Positions 63,656 to 64,000 of a DNA stretch of 64,000 nt are shown here, piece by piece (position 1 is the first letter of the stretch; every line of letters starts with the position of its first letter). The notes below the pieces were generated by a model, which was not told where the DNA came from, made no database searches, and saw only the letters and a list, made by a program, of their open reading frames with translations. This DNA comes from UBA2336 sp965227265 (GTDB lineage: Bacteria; Bacteroidota; Bacteroidia; Cytophagales; Cyclobacteriaceae). Location: contig OZ245738.1 in assembly GCA_965227265.1 (NCBI GenBank), positions 124,001 to 188,000 of the forward strand, written 5' to 3'. Made by a program: the position numbers and the translations under genes.

Positions 63656-64000
63656 CTATTTGCGGATAACTGCGCCCAACGTCTGCTCAAAAGCGTTCAT
63701 TAGCTTGGTCATCGTTTTATCAATCTCTTCGTCCGTCAGGGTTTTGGCTTCGTCAAGTAATGTAAACCCGAGTGCGTATGCCTTTTTTCCTGCCGGAAGG
63801 TTTTCTCCTTCGTACACATCAAACGCAATGATGTCGCGGATCAACCTTTTTTCAGTACTCAATACCATTTTCCGGATTTCATCGAAGCTTACACTTTTAT
63901 CGAGCACCAATGATAAATCGCGTCTTACTTCCGGAAATTTCGGTACTTCCTGAGCAACTAACATAGGGTTTGCGGAAGTGAAAAGCAAGGTCGTATGTAG
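63656..64000 (-). CDS. pheT: Phenylalanyl-tRNA synthetase beta subunit, C-terminal end
   Basis: The last 114 residues of PheT are visible; the gene continues past the right edge, and the frame is open to base 64000 without a start codon. The sequence PKFPEVRRDLSLVLDKSVSF is the start of the ferredoxin-fold anticodon-binding (FDX-ACB) domain that ends the beta subunit. The protein pairs with PheS to charge tRNA-Phe. Confidence 0.93.
   Translation of the reverse strand, partial: LHTTLLFTSANPMLVAQEVPKFPEVRRDLSLVLDKSVSFDEIRKMVLSTEKRLIRDIIAFDVYEGENLPAGKKAYALGFTLLDEAKTLTDEEIDKTMTKLMNAFEQTLGAVIRK

Overview
The window looks like a chromosomal segment of a free-living Bacteroidota bacterium, most likely order Cytophagales. 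This rests on SusC/SusD genes, many outer-membrane lipoproteins and OmpA-type proteins, families largely confined to Bacteroidota (DUF4199, DUF4252), and the gene order pheT - coiled-coil protein - zapA - rny. No rRNA, prophage, insertion sequence or CRISPR array was seen. One tRNA gene, tRNA-Arg(CCT), is present.

Layout. 1-3093 (minus): part of an exopolysaccharide operon (GT4 glycosyltransferase, rfbC, Wza-like export lipoprotein, start of a Wzz/Wzc-like protein). 3238-6766: HflX GTPase, tRNA-Arg, a TolB-like propeller protein and a membrane-bound AraC-type regulator. 6767-7322: an unusual AT-rich gap with repeated TTGATCA motifs. 7323-10511 (plus): the most unusual locus, a SET-domain protein, a D-Ala-D-Ala-ligase-like ATP-grasp protein, and a fusion of a second ATP-grasp ligase with a second SET domain, closed by a terminator. 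10568-18246 (minus): a tightly overlapping nine-gene operon for membrane fatty-acid modification, with two cyclopropane-fatty-acid-synthase-like methyltransferases, an FAD oxidoreductase, DUF1365, a DUF1295 reductase and others. One methyltransferase carries an in-frame palindromic repeat.

18324-20243: a 7TM-DISM receptor whose C-terminus is an IS1595-transposase-like zinc ribbon. 20583-30139: a polysaccharide utilisation locus (duplicated PKD lipoprotein, SusC, SusD, two GH30 lipoproteins), plausibly for a beta-1,6-linked glucan, preceded by a LacI-type palindrome. 30227-33499 (minus): SMUG2-like DNA glycosylase, a D-aminoacylase-like amidohydrolase and a pentameric ligand-gated ion channel, nearly overlapping. 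33608-47342: housekeeping and accessory genes, including an OmpA protein, a VWA protein, an ECF sigma factor with a possible anti-sigma and two DUF4252 proteins, an ABC exporter, a Crp/Fnr regulator and ssb.

47343-54524 (plus): a block of three hairpins, a BatA-like protein, a dihydroorotase homologue that has lost most catalytic residues, three tandem DUF4199 membrane proteins and two GT2 glycosyltransferases. 54593-64000: SPOR/OmpA protein, SDR, PhyH dioxygenase, PAP2-like phosphatase, DUF4833, bestrophin-like protein, TPR protein, a disrupted META-domain lipoprotein gene, GNAT, RNase Y, ZapA, a coiled-coil protein and the end of pheT.

All calls come from reading the sequence and recalled family motifs; no database search was run.
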